64,000 bases of DNA from assembly GCA_037576195.1 (NCBI GenBank), contig CM075102.1, positions 17,170,745 to 17,234,744 of the forward strand. The letters are read 5' to 3'. This DNA is from Phytoseiulus persimilis (lineage: Eukaryota > Arthropoda > Arachnida > Mesostigmata > Phytoseiidae). The notes under the pieces are model-generated. The model was not told the origin of the DNA and made no database searches. It saw nothing but the letters and a program-made list of their open reading frames with translations. This document shows positions 26,701-41,196 of the stretch, piece after piece (the first letter of the stretch is position 1; every line of letters begins with the position of its first letter). A program made the position numbers and the translations under genes.

Positions 26701-29700
26701 TTAGGTACAAACCAACTCATCACTACGGAGGTCATTCAAAGTTCCTCTCAAGAACATGGGGACTCAAAATGATCCCAAATCGCCAGATTTACTTGATGTG
26801 CAAGATCATGATCATCTTCTTGCGGGACACCCGGTGTTCCCTCGAGGCACGTTGCTTCCCAGACGGAGTTCTCCTATTCTCTTTCGTTTTTGAGTGCGGG
26901 AAGTTTCTTGTTTGACAATGTCGTCCTCGGCTCCCCGTGGGCGCAGAGCGCTAGCCAAATCTGACTCAGACTGCGATGGAAAATAGAGGAGGGGCTCGGA
27001 AGTGCTGCTCGGAAGTCCCTCCCCTCCTGAGATTTCCGTTCGACCCATCCGGCTCCGTTGGAATGATCATAATCGTCGCTACCGCTATCGAGATGGGCTC
27101 TTCAGGAGGGAAAAATGTCTCTGCACCCTTCTCGTTCCCTCTCCCATCGAGAAAAGAACCCGCGGACGCCCTCCAGGGAGATATCAGTCTGTTGAGAAGA
27201 TCCGAAGGTTCCGCGTAATTCGGGGAAACGAGGATTTCCGACGAAGACGTCCCCACCAGATTCCACTCCAGCAGATCCTGTGGCCTTGCGCAAGTGAGAC
27301 AGTCAGTAGAGGTTTCGAAGAGAACTCGGCGATCATCGTAAGAACCGCGCGACCTTGCCCGACCATCTTACCTCTTTCCACCCGCTCGGCCACCCCACCG
27401 CGTCCAGCCCTTGCCGCATCTCTCCCCTCTCAGCCCTGCAGCGCCATCTGGGCTTCGGGCCTCAATGTGGAAGTCAAGGCAGCATGGAATCCTCAGCCGA
27501 GAGGAACAGTCGCGAGTGTTTGAGTTCCCCCCACAAGACTGTCTACCGGCGTCCGCGTGAAAACGTTGTTTTCATTAGTGACAACCGCGATCGGCAAGAC
27601 GTGTGTGCTTCAAGTTGTTATCGTGCGACCACAGATATCAGGAAGAGGTGTTTTCGGGATCGACAAACGGACGATATAGACAGTGAGGAATTACAGTCTA
27701 GACAAAGTGGTGATTTCCTCATGGATTATGTGGCGCCTCTGGAGAGGTGAATTGGAGGAATCACAGACCGTGATTTGTTGACGCTCTTCGTAGGATATGT
27801 GCTTCCGGATCGTAAGTGAATGTGTATCTTCTGGTTCGTTTGTTCGTTCCGACCGAGAGGGAAGGAACAGAAAGATCGCTATCGATCAGATTCAGGCAAT
27901 CCCCCCTCGGGAAGGATCACGATTCAGAGGCAATCATTCCGGGACGTCAGAATGATGATCGAAATTTTGACGAATCGGGAGCGGCTCTTCGTGGTTTCAC
28001 AAACAAAGAAACCATCGGGATCGGATGACGGTTACCCGGAGGCGGATGGCTCACCGCATATTTCAGCGGTTCGAGCGTTGGATCAGTTGTCCGCCAGTTG
28101 GCCATACCCGGAAGCGGTGATGGGTAGCCCCGACTCCAGATTGAACACGTTTGACGTGTTCTACGTTATAAAAAACCGGTGACGGGCTCGGTCGGGCATT
28201 TTTGCACTTTACTGCTGTCACTCGGGAGAATTACCAGCACATAAATATTTGTACGCATGCGCTCCCCTCACGGGTCCCGGCTCAACAATCTCATGTTCTG
28301 ATGTGCAAACGTCGCTATCCGCCTTGAGACTCAGGCTCAGAGACTCCTCCCCTCCGTGCGGAGAGAAAGGAAGAGTGGGTGCACACTCAAATAGGTTCTT
28401 GGAGCGATCTAACATCGAGTGTATTTATTGTCTGGAGGCGACGACTTCTGCGTCGCGGAGGAAATGTCGTGCTCGAGTTGTCCTCGTGCGTCGAGCCCTT
28501 TCGTGCTCCGAGTGCAGGAACAGATCGGCGCTTCAAGGGGCGGGTGGGACCCCCATCGGTTCAGATTCCGGAACCAATCGCTACGGCCATTATGTAAAGT
28601 TTCCATTCGCTGACACAACCCGGGCAGAGGGAGTGACGTGACGTCGGAATCGCCGATCGAAAACGTATCTGATGCGAAAAGCTGCGGAGCATCAGACGCA
28701 GGCCACCGAGCCTTGCAAGGACCAATGTCGGATGACAACGGGTTGCCGCTTGCACGCTAGGGGAGACGAGTCGCACGAAAAAGGCCTAAAATTCGAATTC
28801 CTGAGAAAAAACATTGGAAACCACTGCGTCTCGAAGCTCATCGACTCGATGCTCTCGTGAACACGATGAAGATATTCCGGAGCCTCCATATCGCAATCTG
28901 TACATCCGCAGCTCCGAAGGTTGGCTCGTTCGAGAACCCGTTCGCTAGATAGGTCGGAAAAGAATGAAAATCGGTCCCTATGCTCCGCGCAACAGCCCGA
29001 CGCCGATCACACGTCCGTGTCTATGGGGGCGGCCGTCCTGTCTCGCGTCTGCCGAGACCTGTCTGTGTCGCATTTTGCCCTCGGAGTCCGACTGAGAGAG
29101 TTCGCACGCTTTCCAGAGCTCCGAGACGAGGCTGTTACGAGACTCAGGTCCGCGGGACTGTTGTGAGACGCCGGAGGAACTCGGAGACGGCGCGGGAGGG
29201 TTCGGTGCGCCTGGGTTTGTGTGCGCCACTTGTGAGTTGTAGACCGGCGGCAGCTCTCGTTCCTTTCGAGTCCTTCTGGGACCTCCCCAAAGACATCTCC
29301 AGCCTTGTCGTCGCGAAGACGGATCGCGCGGAAGGAGAATCTAATCAGGGTTTATCTCCTGTTCTCCTTGCTGGCCGGATCTGCGAGACTCCCTCGTCCG
29401 CTGCTTGGTCATCGCTCGCAGCCCGCGGCCAGTCTTATCGAGATTACTATTAAGAGGATCGAATAGATTGATTACCCACTGGTGAGCTGATAGCTGAAAT
29501 GGCAGAGGCCCGCACTGGTGACTTCTCATTTTGTTTCGACCATTCTCCAGAACTCACCCCGAACCGTTCGCTCTCTTGCCGGCGACGCAGACGGCAGTAG
29601 TCGTCGCTCCCGCCATCATCGTATGGCAGCTTACGATGATGGCGACAACCCCGCGACGCCGTCGCCTCACCGATGTGTTTTTATGAAAGAAAAGAGGCGG

Positions 29701-32700
29701 GAATAAGCGAGGAAGGAGATATATAGCGAAGACAATTCTCTCCGATAAGACGCCGAACCGATACGAACCGTTGATCCCGGAGAAAGGAATCTTTCCTTCG
29801 GGAAGGATCGTCTCCCTCCTCCAAGTGGAGCACCCAGGCTCAAGGCTCGTGCTGATGTCGGTTTGAACTTACGTCAGAGAATTCTACGCCTTATGGTTGC
29901 AGAGAATCTGACAGGAATGCGGGACTTGGTCTGACCGAACTTGGCAAATCACAGAAGCGTCCATTTTATCTCTGTTTACAGCAATCTTCGGGTCTCAATA
30001 TTTCGGCGGCGTGCCTATTGAGTTTTCTGCGATTGTTCACTGAGCTTGAAGATCTGCAACATTCCGCCAGGTTCCGTCTCGACGGAATCTGTTCTCGATA
30101 AATTGCTCCGTATTTCGACAGGATGCGTTGCTTTCTCTGCTCTCTCTCCCAAGAAGAGCCGTAGAAGGCCTCCTCTGTCAGGCCACACGACGTAATCTTG
30201 TTCATCGAAGCATTTTGTCCTGGGTAGCAATGACGTTCGCAGAACCTCGCCAAATGAAACCTCTGATCTGACGAGCTGCTCCGCAAATCAGCACTCGACC
30301 ACATTCATGCCAGTATGGACGCCGAGCGACGTCCCGGCTATCGAGAACGCACCGGGCTGAAAAGTCCGTGCACGGCGCGTGTCAATAGACTTTCGCATGA
30401 TGACCCCGGGCTCACTCCAATAATAATTACACCTAATGGATCGTTCTTTTGAGAGCGTTTTCTCCGCCCGATTCTCTGTTTGAACACGCGATTCGGAATG
30501 GCGGAGTTTCCCTGGCGCACCCACATGAATGCAAATCCAATTTGTACTTTATTTCAGGCCTTGTATCTGCTAGCCAGCCTTGCGACGGGTCGGGTGGGCG
30601 GCCAACGGCTAGGTTCATTAGGGTAATCGTCCGACTCCAAGAATTTCCCGCATGAAATTCTTTCTCCATGAAAATATTCATCATGTACACATTTCGGAGA
30701 GTGCCATATTTACAGTGAACGAAAGTCTGTCCGGCAGATGCCTTCCGCGCTCCGCTCGGCATATCAAGCGCTTCTTTCATAATTCTGGTCACGGAGCTCT
30801 CTCCTTGAGGCAATCCCAATTGAGTCTCGGCTTCTTGGCGGAGAGAACCTATCGCCAGTCTCTTTGTCTGACCATTCGATCGGACGATTCAGCGTAAAAA
30901 TACAGTTTCGGGCAGGAGTAAATGGCAACGGCACTCAAGTAGGCCGCTCGCGGGCAGCGGCGTGATACGGGGGAATTCGTTCCCATGAACGGTCGGGCAA
31001 TTAACAACCTTGTTTTCGTAATGGAGTGTATCCGGCTACAAATAGCTCCGTATAAAGGCAAGGAGAACATCTTCGGTGACGATTATCATAAAGATAGCGG
31101 CGTCGACGGCCGGCCGCAGCTCGCATCAGAACGGCTTCCCTCTCAGCCAACCAGCCAGCTCGTCGTGCGCTCAACACCGCCAAGCGCCATAAACAAAAAG
31201 ACAGCCTGTCTGCGTGCCTGCCCGCCCGCCTCAGCTTTGTGGCCAAAAGCCGCAGGTGAGAAAGGCTCTTTGTGACACGAGCTGTTCCGCGCGCGACGGC
31301 AGGAGCGCATTAAACTTGAAACATGGATGGAAATGGAACTTGTAGCTTTCATGCTCAGTCAAACTCCAGGAACGACCCGGCTGGGGCGGGCTTTGGAAAA
31401 TTGATGAACTCCCGCGAAAGTAGCAACAAGTTTCGTTCGGGAGGCTCGACTGGGCGCAAATTTCCCAACTTTCCGACACTTTGCTGGAATTATCTGTTCG
31501 GGCTCATGCTGTAGGAATTCCCAAGGGTGGCAGAACGGATCGGGGCTTCTGAAAGTTGCCGGAGGTTGCGGAAGACTGCACAGTTGAGAAGAAAATCGCG
31601 ATGAGAGAACCAGCCCCTCCCACCGAGCGCTCCGAGGAACGCGGGGTGGAACGACACTCGATCGGCACTCGACAGTGGAACGCCGAACGACGAAGAACGA
31701 GGGTGGGTGCATTTCTTCCTCTATTTCCGGTCCGAAGCGAGCTGTTCATGAGAGGTTACTAAAGTCGCGCTGTTCAAAAATCGACTCCGGAACTCGATTT
31801 GCGACAGGTAGTTGAGCTCGGTGAGGGATTTTCGACGGGAAGAGATTTACGGTGAACTGTGGCTTCATCGATGTAACGGCGAGGCGACGCCACGAGCTGC
31901 GGGACTGTTCCGTATGAACGAATCGGTCGTTGTTCCGCTGTTTCGCCCGTCCTGCATCCCACGCGGACTCTCCTGCAATCTCTTGGCTCATCTGTTTTCG
32001 GAACAAGGAGACGCGCAATCGAAGTGAATGACCGCGGCCGTGTTCTCCGGGTCCCGATAGAAGACTCTCCTTTCTTCCTCTTCCCCCATCCGCCTGTCCA
32101 CCCTCCGCCGGTGGATGAGTGCCGGTTTCCCGTCGTATCTCCGAACATGGTCAGCCAAGCGGCAGACGGTACTCGGCAACTTTCGTCGAGTCGGCCAGGA
32201 GTCCGGGAACTTTTGTTGATCCTTGAGCGTTCTCGAGACGTTTTCCGCTCTGGAACGATGGACGAAGCCTTCCAGATAGGGAGAGAAATCGAGGTTCCGA
32301 ACTTACGGGGGTGCGTCCTTCAACGTCTGCATTTGCTCATGCGGGAATGTTCAAGCAAACAGCTTCGTTTGCTCCGTTAACGTGTGCATACTTGCTCGGC
32401 GTCATCCGACCGCGGTCGTACATCTTCCGAAAGGATATTTTGTAACTTTTTCCCGTCCGTCCGCTCCGTTTCTGCTGTCGGTGGTCGGCGCAGTGCTGCG
32501 GGCTTTCGAGTTTATGGGGTGGCGGGTTTAAAGCGCCCCGCCGACCTGGAACGCTCTTCCAGGGACAGTGGCGGAACGACCGACGAACGCAAACGAACTC
32601 GATCGAGGAAACAAATCTAAGCGACAGTTAGAAGCGGATCGACATCTCTCCGCTGTTAAACTCCGAGGGCGGCTGCTGCTGGTGTGGCGCTCTTTTATCC

Positions 32701-35700
32701 GCGTAGTGTGCCGCAGGAATCGAAGGATGCAGCCGAAGTTCTCTCCCGCCGCGCCGCGAATAACAAGCGGGGAACAGCAGAAATTCAGAGGCGCGCACAG
32801 CCCCGGATTACCGTAGTTCCGAGGATTAGATTAGGCGAGTGTAGGAGCCGAACAGCGGGGAGGGGCAGCTCGCCGAACCCTTCGTATGAGGTGTGTATCC
32901 TCATGGGAACCAAAATCACAGCTGCAGCACGCGGTCTTTTCCGCGGCAGACATGATGAACGAGCACGGTAATGGTTTTCTGAGGGCCGTGTTTGCGTTTG
33001 AATCCGTGTGGCTCTGCGTGGACTGTGAGCAGCGTGTGACCAACTGGCGGAGAACGAAGGAAAGTGGAGCAGAAAACGCGGGAAACTATTGCTGCGGTTT
33101 CACCAGCCTGTCTGGTGGTAAATTCGAATGCGGGAGCCGCTGTTCGACCCCGCGGCGACGAGAATTCCTTTATGACGTTCGAACCGGCTGGCGCTGTAAT
33201 TATCCAGCGAGCAGCCACGCGACGCCATCGCGACACAACAACCGCTGCTTTTGCGTTTCGTCCAACTCGAACGGGCCGAGGTCCTTCGTCGCTCCGGAGC
33301 CCCAGGTGACGATTCATAGCCAGAAATTACCGTTGTCGCCGACGAGAAGGGCTCCTAAGAAATAGAACGTGAAATGCAAATTGATTCCTTAATCGAACAT
33401 CAGTGTAGGTGGGGAACACTGCGTGTCACAAGAACTTGATGATTAGCATCTACTTAGCATCGATCAAAGACGTCAACCATGCGAGCCGTCCACTCTTGAC
33501 CTCGGTACGAAATCATAGCGACGGTCCGTGTTAGGGTCCGTTCCCTGCATGGCCCGTCAGCTCAGAGTTACTCGGTCACACGTTCAATGAATTGCGGCGA
33601 AGCTCCTCTGCGATAATCTAATCTCTGACGGCTCAATGTCAGCCTCACTCAGAATGAGACTCGAGCCACTCCGGAATCCAAGCCCCATCTGCAGCTGATC
33701 GAACCTCAGCCGCATCGTGAAACCGCTCGCCTCGCCTCGGCACTTGCCTCCCGAAACGGTCGAGAGGTCTCGCTCTGATGAGAGAAACTATTCGAAATAT
33801 TGTTCAACCGAACCGAGTCTGATCTGAAGGGCAATCGACGCTCAACGAACGGAGTGCGGCGCGAGCTTAAAATCGGTATATTAGATGTATCAACCGGGAC
33901 GTTCCACGTGGACGTGTGCTCCACGCATGCGCAGTCGCGTTTTCGGGCTTGTGGGTCACGACTTGTGAGCCGAGTGAAACACAACCGGGAACTGAATCGC
34001 CACCTGCTGATGTTTTCAGACAGTGAAGAACTGAGGCATCGTATGCACAGCCGACTGTGCTGACCTCATCCAAAGTTCCTTGGTCGTAATCAGCTTTTTC
34101 GCAGAAGGTCGTTCAACGACTCCCGCTGCCATCGTTGAAGGAACTCTGGCCGGAGTTCATTGAGCGGCTCGATCGGAATAAAGCAGAATAGCGCGAGTTG
34201 TTGGCGGTCAGCTGCCAAGAGACTGCCAGGAATCCTGTATGAAACATTCCTGGCCAATAATAACCGAGGGCACGTCAGATACACACTACGGCGAACGACC
34301 GTGAGATGGTCACGTTCAGGCCAGAGCCTCTATCGGCGGGGCACGCGAAAGGGGGAATGAGGGGCTAGGCGAAACACTGTTCGCGTGAAGGGGAGGTTCG
34401 CGGGGGGCGTGTGGGGGTCATCGTCGCCGAGGAGGACGGGGCCCAGCCAGGAGGGAAACCTGCAGGTGAGCAGCGCTTTGCGGCGGATAACTGGTTGGCA
34501 ATTTTTCCCGGCTTGAGTTGCCAAGGTCACGGCGCCCAAGTCCACGTGTAACCCGTGTCTCCTTCGAAAGCGGAACGAAACGACAAACAACCGATCCGCC
34601 ATCATCGGATAACGACTCAAATGGCGGCGTCCTTGAGCTCATCATGTGAAAAGTTCGCTTGTGGCGGTCGTCATTCAGCGGATGCTGAAATTCCGCCGCA
34701 CTCAAGCCAAATCCCCTTTAAGCTTTATCTGTATGGAACCCACGAAAGAATTTTCCGTACTTTTACTTTAAGCAGGTCAAAAACGGTGGAAGAGAGGGGA
34801 AGAATTCTGACCAGGAACGAAGAGCATACGAAAGAGGGAGTTCGAGCGCCTCACGATAGCCACATCGGTCTCGTCGCGCTCCCCGGAGGATCACGTCCGC
34901 CAGGAGAAGCCAGCATATTATTCCGTCGTCAGACCTGTTTATGGAGCTTCTAAATCAGAGGAAAGCTCAGTCCAGCAGGCCCCCGCGGAGTTTCGATTGT
35001 TGAGGTGGCTCCTCCTCGCACATTCGCGATCGCCGCTAGCTCTCCTTCGGACTTCTAAATCAGGATCAATCTGGCGCGAACGGCGCCGCGACTGATGTGA
35101 AGCACCCATCGGCGTCGGCAACTCTTCGGCCGTGTCTCATACAACGTCTATGAAATCGAATGGAAAGGTCAAGATGGCCCGACGACCTGCACCAGAGCTT
35201 GCGATCCAGTTGGATAGTCAGAGTGGATGAGAAAAGTATCGCGAACGTTGGCCGCATTGAATCCCATGTGAGATCGACATTCGTTGCACTCACGATTCGA
35301 GATGAGTCCTCCTTGCTCTCGACAACAGCCGTGCTATGTGAGACGGAAGTTCTCAGCCGAGTCGGAGCGGAGAGAGAGATTAAAGGAATACCATCAGAGG
35401 AAGGAAGGAGAGAGGCGGCGCGGGACAAAACCACTGGCTCCGAAAATGATAGCGGGCGACTACTGCAATCGAAGAACATGGCTGTGGCTTGCCTCGGTCG
35501 GCTCATAATCAACATGACGTCGGAGTGTACTCGTAGATTAAAATTTCCGCTCTGTTCGAGCGGCGCTGGCGGGTCGGTTGCGCTCGGCCGGCCCGCGGAC
35601 ACTCTCGAACGTCCGGTCATTGAGCCAAGTATATTATTACCGTTTCCAGCCTCAATCCTGCAAAATATCGTGGCTAACTTTTAATTCTGTGCGACTGTCA

Positions 35701-38506
35701 AGAATGCCTGATGGATGCATAGATGAACGGACGGATATGATATCACGTTCGGCCTCGCCGTGCGTCTTTCTGATGATTCGCGCCTTCATGAAACTTGGTT
35801 CCTGGTGGAGCAGCCAATCGTGCGGAAAAAACAACAAGATAATGAAAGCGGACCATAATTCTCCTCCGACCCCACTCGAACCGTCTTCGACGGGGGTCTC
35901 GACGACGTGATAAGCGAGTTAATCGAGCGCGAGAATGAATTTTGACCCAAAACAGTCAATTTCGTTCGTGTCAACGCCGACGTCGTCAATCACATCAACG
36001 GCGACGATGGCCACAGCTGCGCACCGACAATAAATACCGATGATCTCTGTAGTCGGCAGCCGCAGCGCCGCTGGTATAATGATACATAGTTGAGATTTCT
36101 GCTCTGATGACTCTCGGTGGCACCGCGACAAATCGTCACAAAGCTCCTCCTATGGGACGATTCAAGTCTACCGTTTCTTTGGAAGTGCTCCGGGGCGAAC
36201 TGTCGATGATATTCCTCTCCGTTTGAGCTCGAGTCAAGCTCATAACGAATCATGAGATGAGCTCCCGGGTCTCGTTCCCTCAGTTTTTCTGAATGCAGCG
36301 GTGCATACTCTTCCTACGACACGCTCCATATTTCCTTGGATGACACTTGATCACGTTTTGCGGGCGAAGATGTTCAGGAGTGACTTGCTCAGCAACTTGT
36401 TGGGCAATCGGAAGATTGGGTCTTGGCGGCGGCGTATGTCATAATATCTGGAGACGAGAGGAAATGCTAAGATGTGGTCAACCAGCAGCAGCAGAAGCCA
36501 CGACAGTGGCGTTCATCCCTGGAGGAGCTGTACCTAATAGACAGCTCGCGTAATGGGATGGATGTCCATGTGCCGGCGGCTCCTCTGGGAGGCGCAATGG
36601 ACACAGAGTAGCACAGGCCAGTGTGCCTACGATGGCACATGCGCGAAAATACACTTCTAGTGAGAATTCCAGCACATTCTGCGCAGAAATCGATCAGAGA
36701 GCGGGTGAAAACGCTCGAGCGTTCACGCCGTGTGCCCGAGGCGGAACATGCGTGAATAGACGTCGAGACACTCGATCCGATGCGGCACGCACTCGCGTGA
36801 GGATATGCCACCGTAAATTCAGAGGCTAAAATGGGGAATTGAGTCTCTGTTGGGAAATACGGAGCTTTCAACCGTGTGATGCATCACTTCGGGGAGGACG
36901 TCACGGGCTCCAAACGGGCCGGGGTGCTTAGTGAGACGCAGCGCGATGCATTACTGAGCGGCCGGCGAGAACGCTCGCATGCCCTCTGCGGTTCCGAACA
37001 GTCCGCTTCTACGATCCCTTCTCCCTGATCCCTTTCTCGTCTCCGCCCGTCCGCCTGCCCAAATAGATTATGATGCTTGCTACGTGGTGTCATGCTCCTC
37101 GCCACGGGACCCCCGCGACCGAACAGAACTCTGACCGAGCGGCAGCAATGTCGAGCGTGGAACGACATCTGCGACGGGAGTTTGAACAATTCACTCGTTT
37201 CGCAGGTTGAAGGTTCAGACCGGGGCTCGTCCAAGATATTGATCTCCGAAGCTTCCTCCATTCCCCTCAGGGTTACAGGATGGGAGAGTGATTCCAGACC
37301 GACTACATGGAACTCCGGAGGGGAGGCGGAGCAGAGGTGGAGATGTTATCCTTGGGGTGACTTTGCCCGGAGTTGTGTTCGTGACGGAGCCGAGGGCGAA
37401 GTGCAGTCTCTTCCGGGGCACAAAATCTCACTCTCTGCGGATATGCAGCCTCGCTGCGACTCCGGGCTCATTAGAAGCGAATCCTGGAGGGTTCGCGTCC
37501 CTTGAGAACGCGGAGTGTCGGAACGCTCGGTAGTGAACATGTTTTCCGTTTCCAGTCCATTGAGTTCTGACAGCACCGAGAGCGCCGAGGTCTCGTCGTG
37601 GAGCACGCCATTGTGCCGTCCGTGCCGCTTCCGAAACGATCCCAAGACAACAGCTAAGCGCCCACGCTCAGAGCGAGAGTGAGAGAAGGGACTGCGCGCG
37701 GGGAGCAAGAAGCGGGGGAGAAGTGGGAGCCTAATCGTCGATGTTGTCATCGACGCCCCCGCGCCGAAAGTCTTTCTAGCCGTATCCAGGTAACTCATCA
37801 GTGACAATCCTAAGAAGAATCCGTTTCTGGCAGCGGAGATGTGTCGACGACATAGGAACAGGAGTCGAGCCGAGAGAGGCAGAAAAGCACTAGCATCCAA
37901 TGATTGAGCAAAAAAGGAGAAGCGGAAAAAACATACTACGCGGGAAGCGAGCCTCGAAAGAGCGATGAGCCATTTGACCTCCGTGGCTCGTATTTGCGTT
38001 CAGCAAACAAATATGAGGCTAGAGCTCCGTCCGTGGGAAAGCATTGTGGCCAGACTGGCACGTCCCTTAAAACCCTCCGTCGTTCCCCTTCGACCGGACG
38101 CAGAGTCCGGTAACTTCAGGGACACAGAGGGCTCGTATCAAGCTTCGAGGAGGAGGAGGAAAACTTGAGCCGCTGACGCGGCTGCCGGAACCGGCTCATC
38201 AACACACTGGAATCTTCTCCGATCCCGGGTCACTTCCATGAAAACAATGGATGAATGCGGCTGATCCAGGGCCAAAAGGTTCCTCCTTTCAAGCTGTCAT
38301 GCCGAGGCATACTGGGTACAAACTGACTGGTCTGCAATGTGATATTACTCTAAATACTGCTGGACGGCCGCCACGAGCACCTTTCAGCGAAATAACCCTT
38401 CGGCTCTCAGTGAAGCCTCACGCTGCGCGTGGATGGACCTCGTAGGGGCAGCCCACACCACCGCGAGCGCGCTGCAGACGACCGAAGAATTTGCGATCGG
38501 TGTCCT

Positions 38507-38633
38507 GGCTGTATCAGTGCTGTTCGGCTAAAACCCCAGAAGCACAAGTTCGGCCTCCCGCACCCTGACCTATCACTCGAGTTTAATAACCTAATAATAA
38601 GCTTGAACGATAGCTCTGGGGTGCGAGCATCTC
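38507..38633. repeat. Dispersed repeat, copy A
   Basis: This segment shares several ordered blocks with the segment beginning at 52938: CTGGCTGT, GTTCGGCTA then AAACCC or AACCCC, GTTTAAT then ACCT, and a GCGAGC/GCTCGC-type end followed by ATC. The blocks are separated by indels, which suggests two old copies of one interspersed element. No ends, tail or coding capacity could be identified, so the class is unknown. Confidence 0.4.
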
Positions 38634-41149
38634 CTTGATGAGCGCCGCGGTGACCTCGGAAATATTCAGTTCCAGATCATCCAAGCTCGATTTCTCACAC
38701 GCCCCACAGTGTTTGGTGTGAGCGCCGTCTCGCCGTCGGACTCTCGAATCCGCTGAAGAACCCACGGCGACGGTTGGAACTCGACCAACGCAGAAGAGCG
38801 AGTCCTTGCGTTGTACTCCGGGGTTCACGTTCAGGAATTTCGATTTGCACTGATGCCTTTCAACCCAACAAACGGAAGAAAAAACGAAACGATGCGCGAT
38901 GATCTTGAGGGAGGAGAGATGCGGGACCGAGGGCTGCGCGCAGAGTAATTACCGTGTGCGATCGAAACCCACAAAAAACAAGCGGAGTCCCGAACCACTG
39001 ACAAGGAGGAGGGGAGCCTCTGCGAAATTAACGTGAGAGCACGGCACGGTCAGTTCGCCAGGAGGGCGTCTGCAGAAGCACGCCAAGACAGAAGTGTTGT
39101 ATTCTCGTTGAGATTTATGTCCGCTCGATCGCAGGCTGCGTCAGACCCGCGAAACCCGTGAACGAATCACCGAAACCCCTCGGGCGAAACTGAACGTCAT
39201 GTTCGGGCAGAACCTGCCGCTTGGACGTCCAGAATCTGCCCGCTCAGCTCGGATTCAGTCCGTTGACTCCGTGGCTTGGGCCCTGCGATTACTTGGCTGA
39301 TGAGAGCTGAATTCGGGCATTGAGTCGCCGTCGGATGATCCATGGCCATCGGGCCACAAATACCAGTGTTCTGCAATCATTCATGTTTTGATCGGCATCG
39401 GAGGCCTTCGAACACCCAAGAAAACGGAAATCACGGATAAACATTGACTCTTCTTGCTCCAGACGGCTCATCCACCGAAGGGGGTCTAGATTTCCCGTGG
39501 ACTCCTCTTTCCGGAGAGGAGTCCGAAGAGAGGGAGAGAGGCCGAGACGGCAAAAAGGAACTGAGACGAGGAGGTGCAGGGAACAGCTTGCCGGTTGCTT
39601 CTCGCAAGCTTCGCTTCTCAGTGCAACCCGGGGGAGATCTTTGAGCCTATTTCCCACGGCACCACAACGACCAACCCACCAACGAAAGGGTTCTTCCTCC
39701 ACCGCCGCGTTCGTTCTCGGCTCTCACCTTTTGCGATTGCACACGGAATGGAGATATTATTTTGTTCCTCGGATCCTTGATGTCGGGACACATTTTCCGA
39801 TTCCCCTCTCCGGGCTGGGAATCGAGTCACCCTCCGCGTAAAACCGAATCCGCTCAGAATTCCTCTGAACCACGTTCGGATCCCAAGGCTGCCTCGTATC
39901 CTTTGAGTGTCCTCCTCGAAGTTGGATGCAGGAAACAGGTTCAGCTCCCTGAATGATTCGAAATTCACCAATCCGGTTTCCTCGAGATTCGGATGGTGGA
40001 ATCAACACCGGCACGGTGGCGGAACGGTGCCGCCGTTGATTGGGAGGAGACTGCGCACAGGGAACAGATGTCAGTTTCGCCTGGAAAGGAAGAGCTGTTC
40101 CGGTTTCGATGGTGTACAAGTTTGTTCGAATGCGAACGTGTATTCCCAAGCTATTCCGAAAGTTTCATGACTCCCGGGGTAACACAATTAGCTGTGCGGT
40201 TTCCCCCGTTTTTTCGAGCCTCTGAGAAACTCGCGAGAGCGTTCTTGAGGAGCGCTTCGAAGGAGCAAAAAAAAATAGGAGCAGAGCGAGGCCAACAGGG
40301 GCGCCCGAGGCCCGAAGCGGCGTGAAACTGTGGCGCAGTGTATTACCCGCCTCCAATGAACCAACGTTCGTTAAACCCTCCGGAGGATGAACGATCCAGA
40401 CGTGCTTTGACTTGTTGACAGCTCGGAATCACCCGTTCCACTTATTTTCGTGTATTAACATTTCATTCGATTCCCCCAACCGCCCCGTCACTGTCGAGCT
40501 GAGCTGATAGCGAAGGCTGCGTTTGACAGTGGAACCCGTTTCCATCCTGAGAACAGTCGGTTCGGGAGCCTCTGGGGCTTCCTGCTGTTTTCAGGACTCC
40601 TTCCAACTTTGGAAGTTCGAATTGATTCCAGATGGACTCCCGGAAGGCGCTCCAGGCGCGTCTCAGCTCAGGTTGACTCGAGAACTGCTCCGCAGCAGAT
40701 CGTTTCCTGACGTGACAACAATTTTCCCGGAGCTGGACCCTGGTTTGGTTCAGAAATCGCTGACTACTCGACAGGGTTGTCGTAATTCGCTCAGGGTTGA
40801 AGGAGAGACCTGGGAACTCAGACTCGCTCCCCGCGAGTCGGGTCCTGCAGGAAAAAATTCCAATAATCGGAATCCAAATACACCGCCTTCGGAGATCTGG
40901 ATAAAAAACGAGTCCGCGAACCATTACGAAAACTGTCCTTGAACCGACGCGCACGATTTCCCACAACAAATATCGCGACAGATATCGACTCGTGGGCCGG
41001 TTGTGGATGAGCCTCGCTCCACTGTTCCCCTTCGTTTTTATTCCCCCGGTGCCCGTGTCGCCCTGAACTCCCCCACGGTCGAGGAATGTCTTGCGAGGCG
41101 GAGTGTTGAGAGAACGGAGACTAACGGCATTCCCTCTACTTTGTTGCAG

Positions 41150-41196
41150 AACACGTCGACGGATGAAACACCAAGGTAGTGGGTGATGTGACCACG
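41150..41196 (+). promoter_or_regulatory. 5' UTR of the Kekkon-like gene with two uORFs
   Basis: A strong splice acceptor ends at 41149 (pyrimidine-rich tract, then TTGTTGCAG, with a branch-point-like CTAAC at 41121), so at least one further 5' UTR exon must lie upstream; I could not locate it. Within the 47-base leader are an ATG at 41163 opening a 7-codon frame that stops at 41184-41186, and a second ATG at 41186-41188 followed at once by TGA. The second is a minimal start-stop uORF ending five bases before the main start. An in-frame TGA at 41164-41166 closes the main frame upstream. Minimal uORFs are known elsewhere to stall ribosomes and reduce translation; that they do so here is inference. 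Confidence 0.6.

Larger units (their letters stand above)
18730..40460. other. Intergenic DNA, no confidently recognised gene
   Basis: About 22 kb without a recognisable protein domain or RNA gene. Consensus-like splice donors occur (for example GAACAG/GTGAGTAAG at 22566 and CTGCAG/GTGAGC at 34466), but six-base donor matches are frequent by chance and I could not join any of them to a credible exon chain. Long frames on both strands overlap at about 35066-35684. Upstream regulatory sequence of the gene at 41 kb may lie in the right part of this block. Confidence 0.45.

Noticed and set aside
32565-32585. CAGTGGCGGA, resembling a hAT element end
   Set aside because: No inverted partner end or flanking 8-bp duplication was found nearby.
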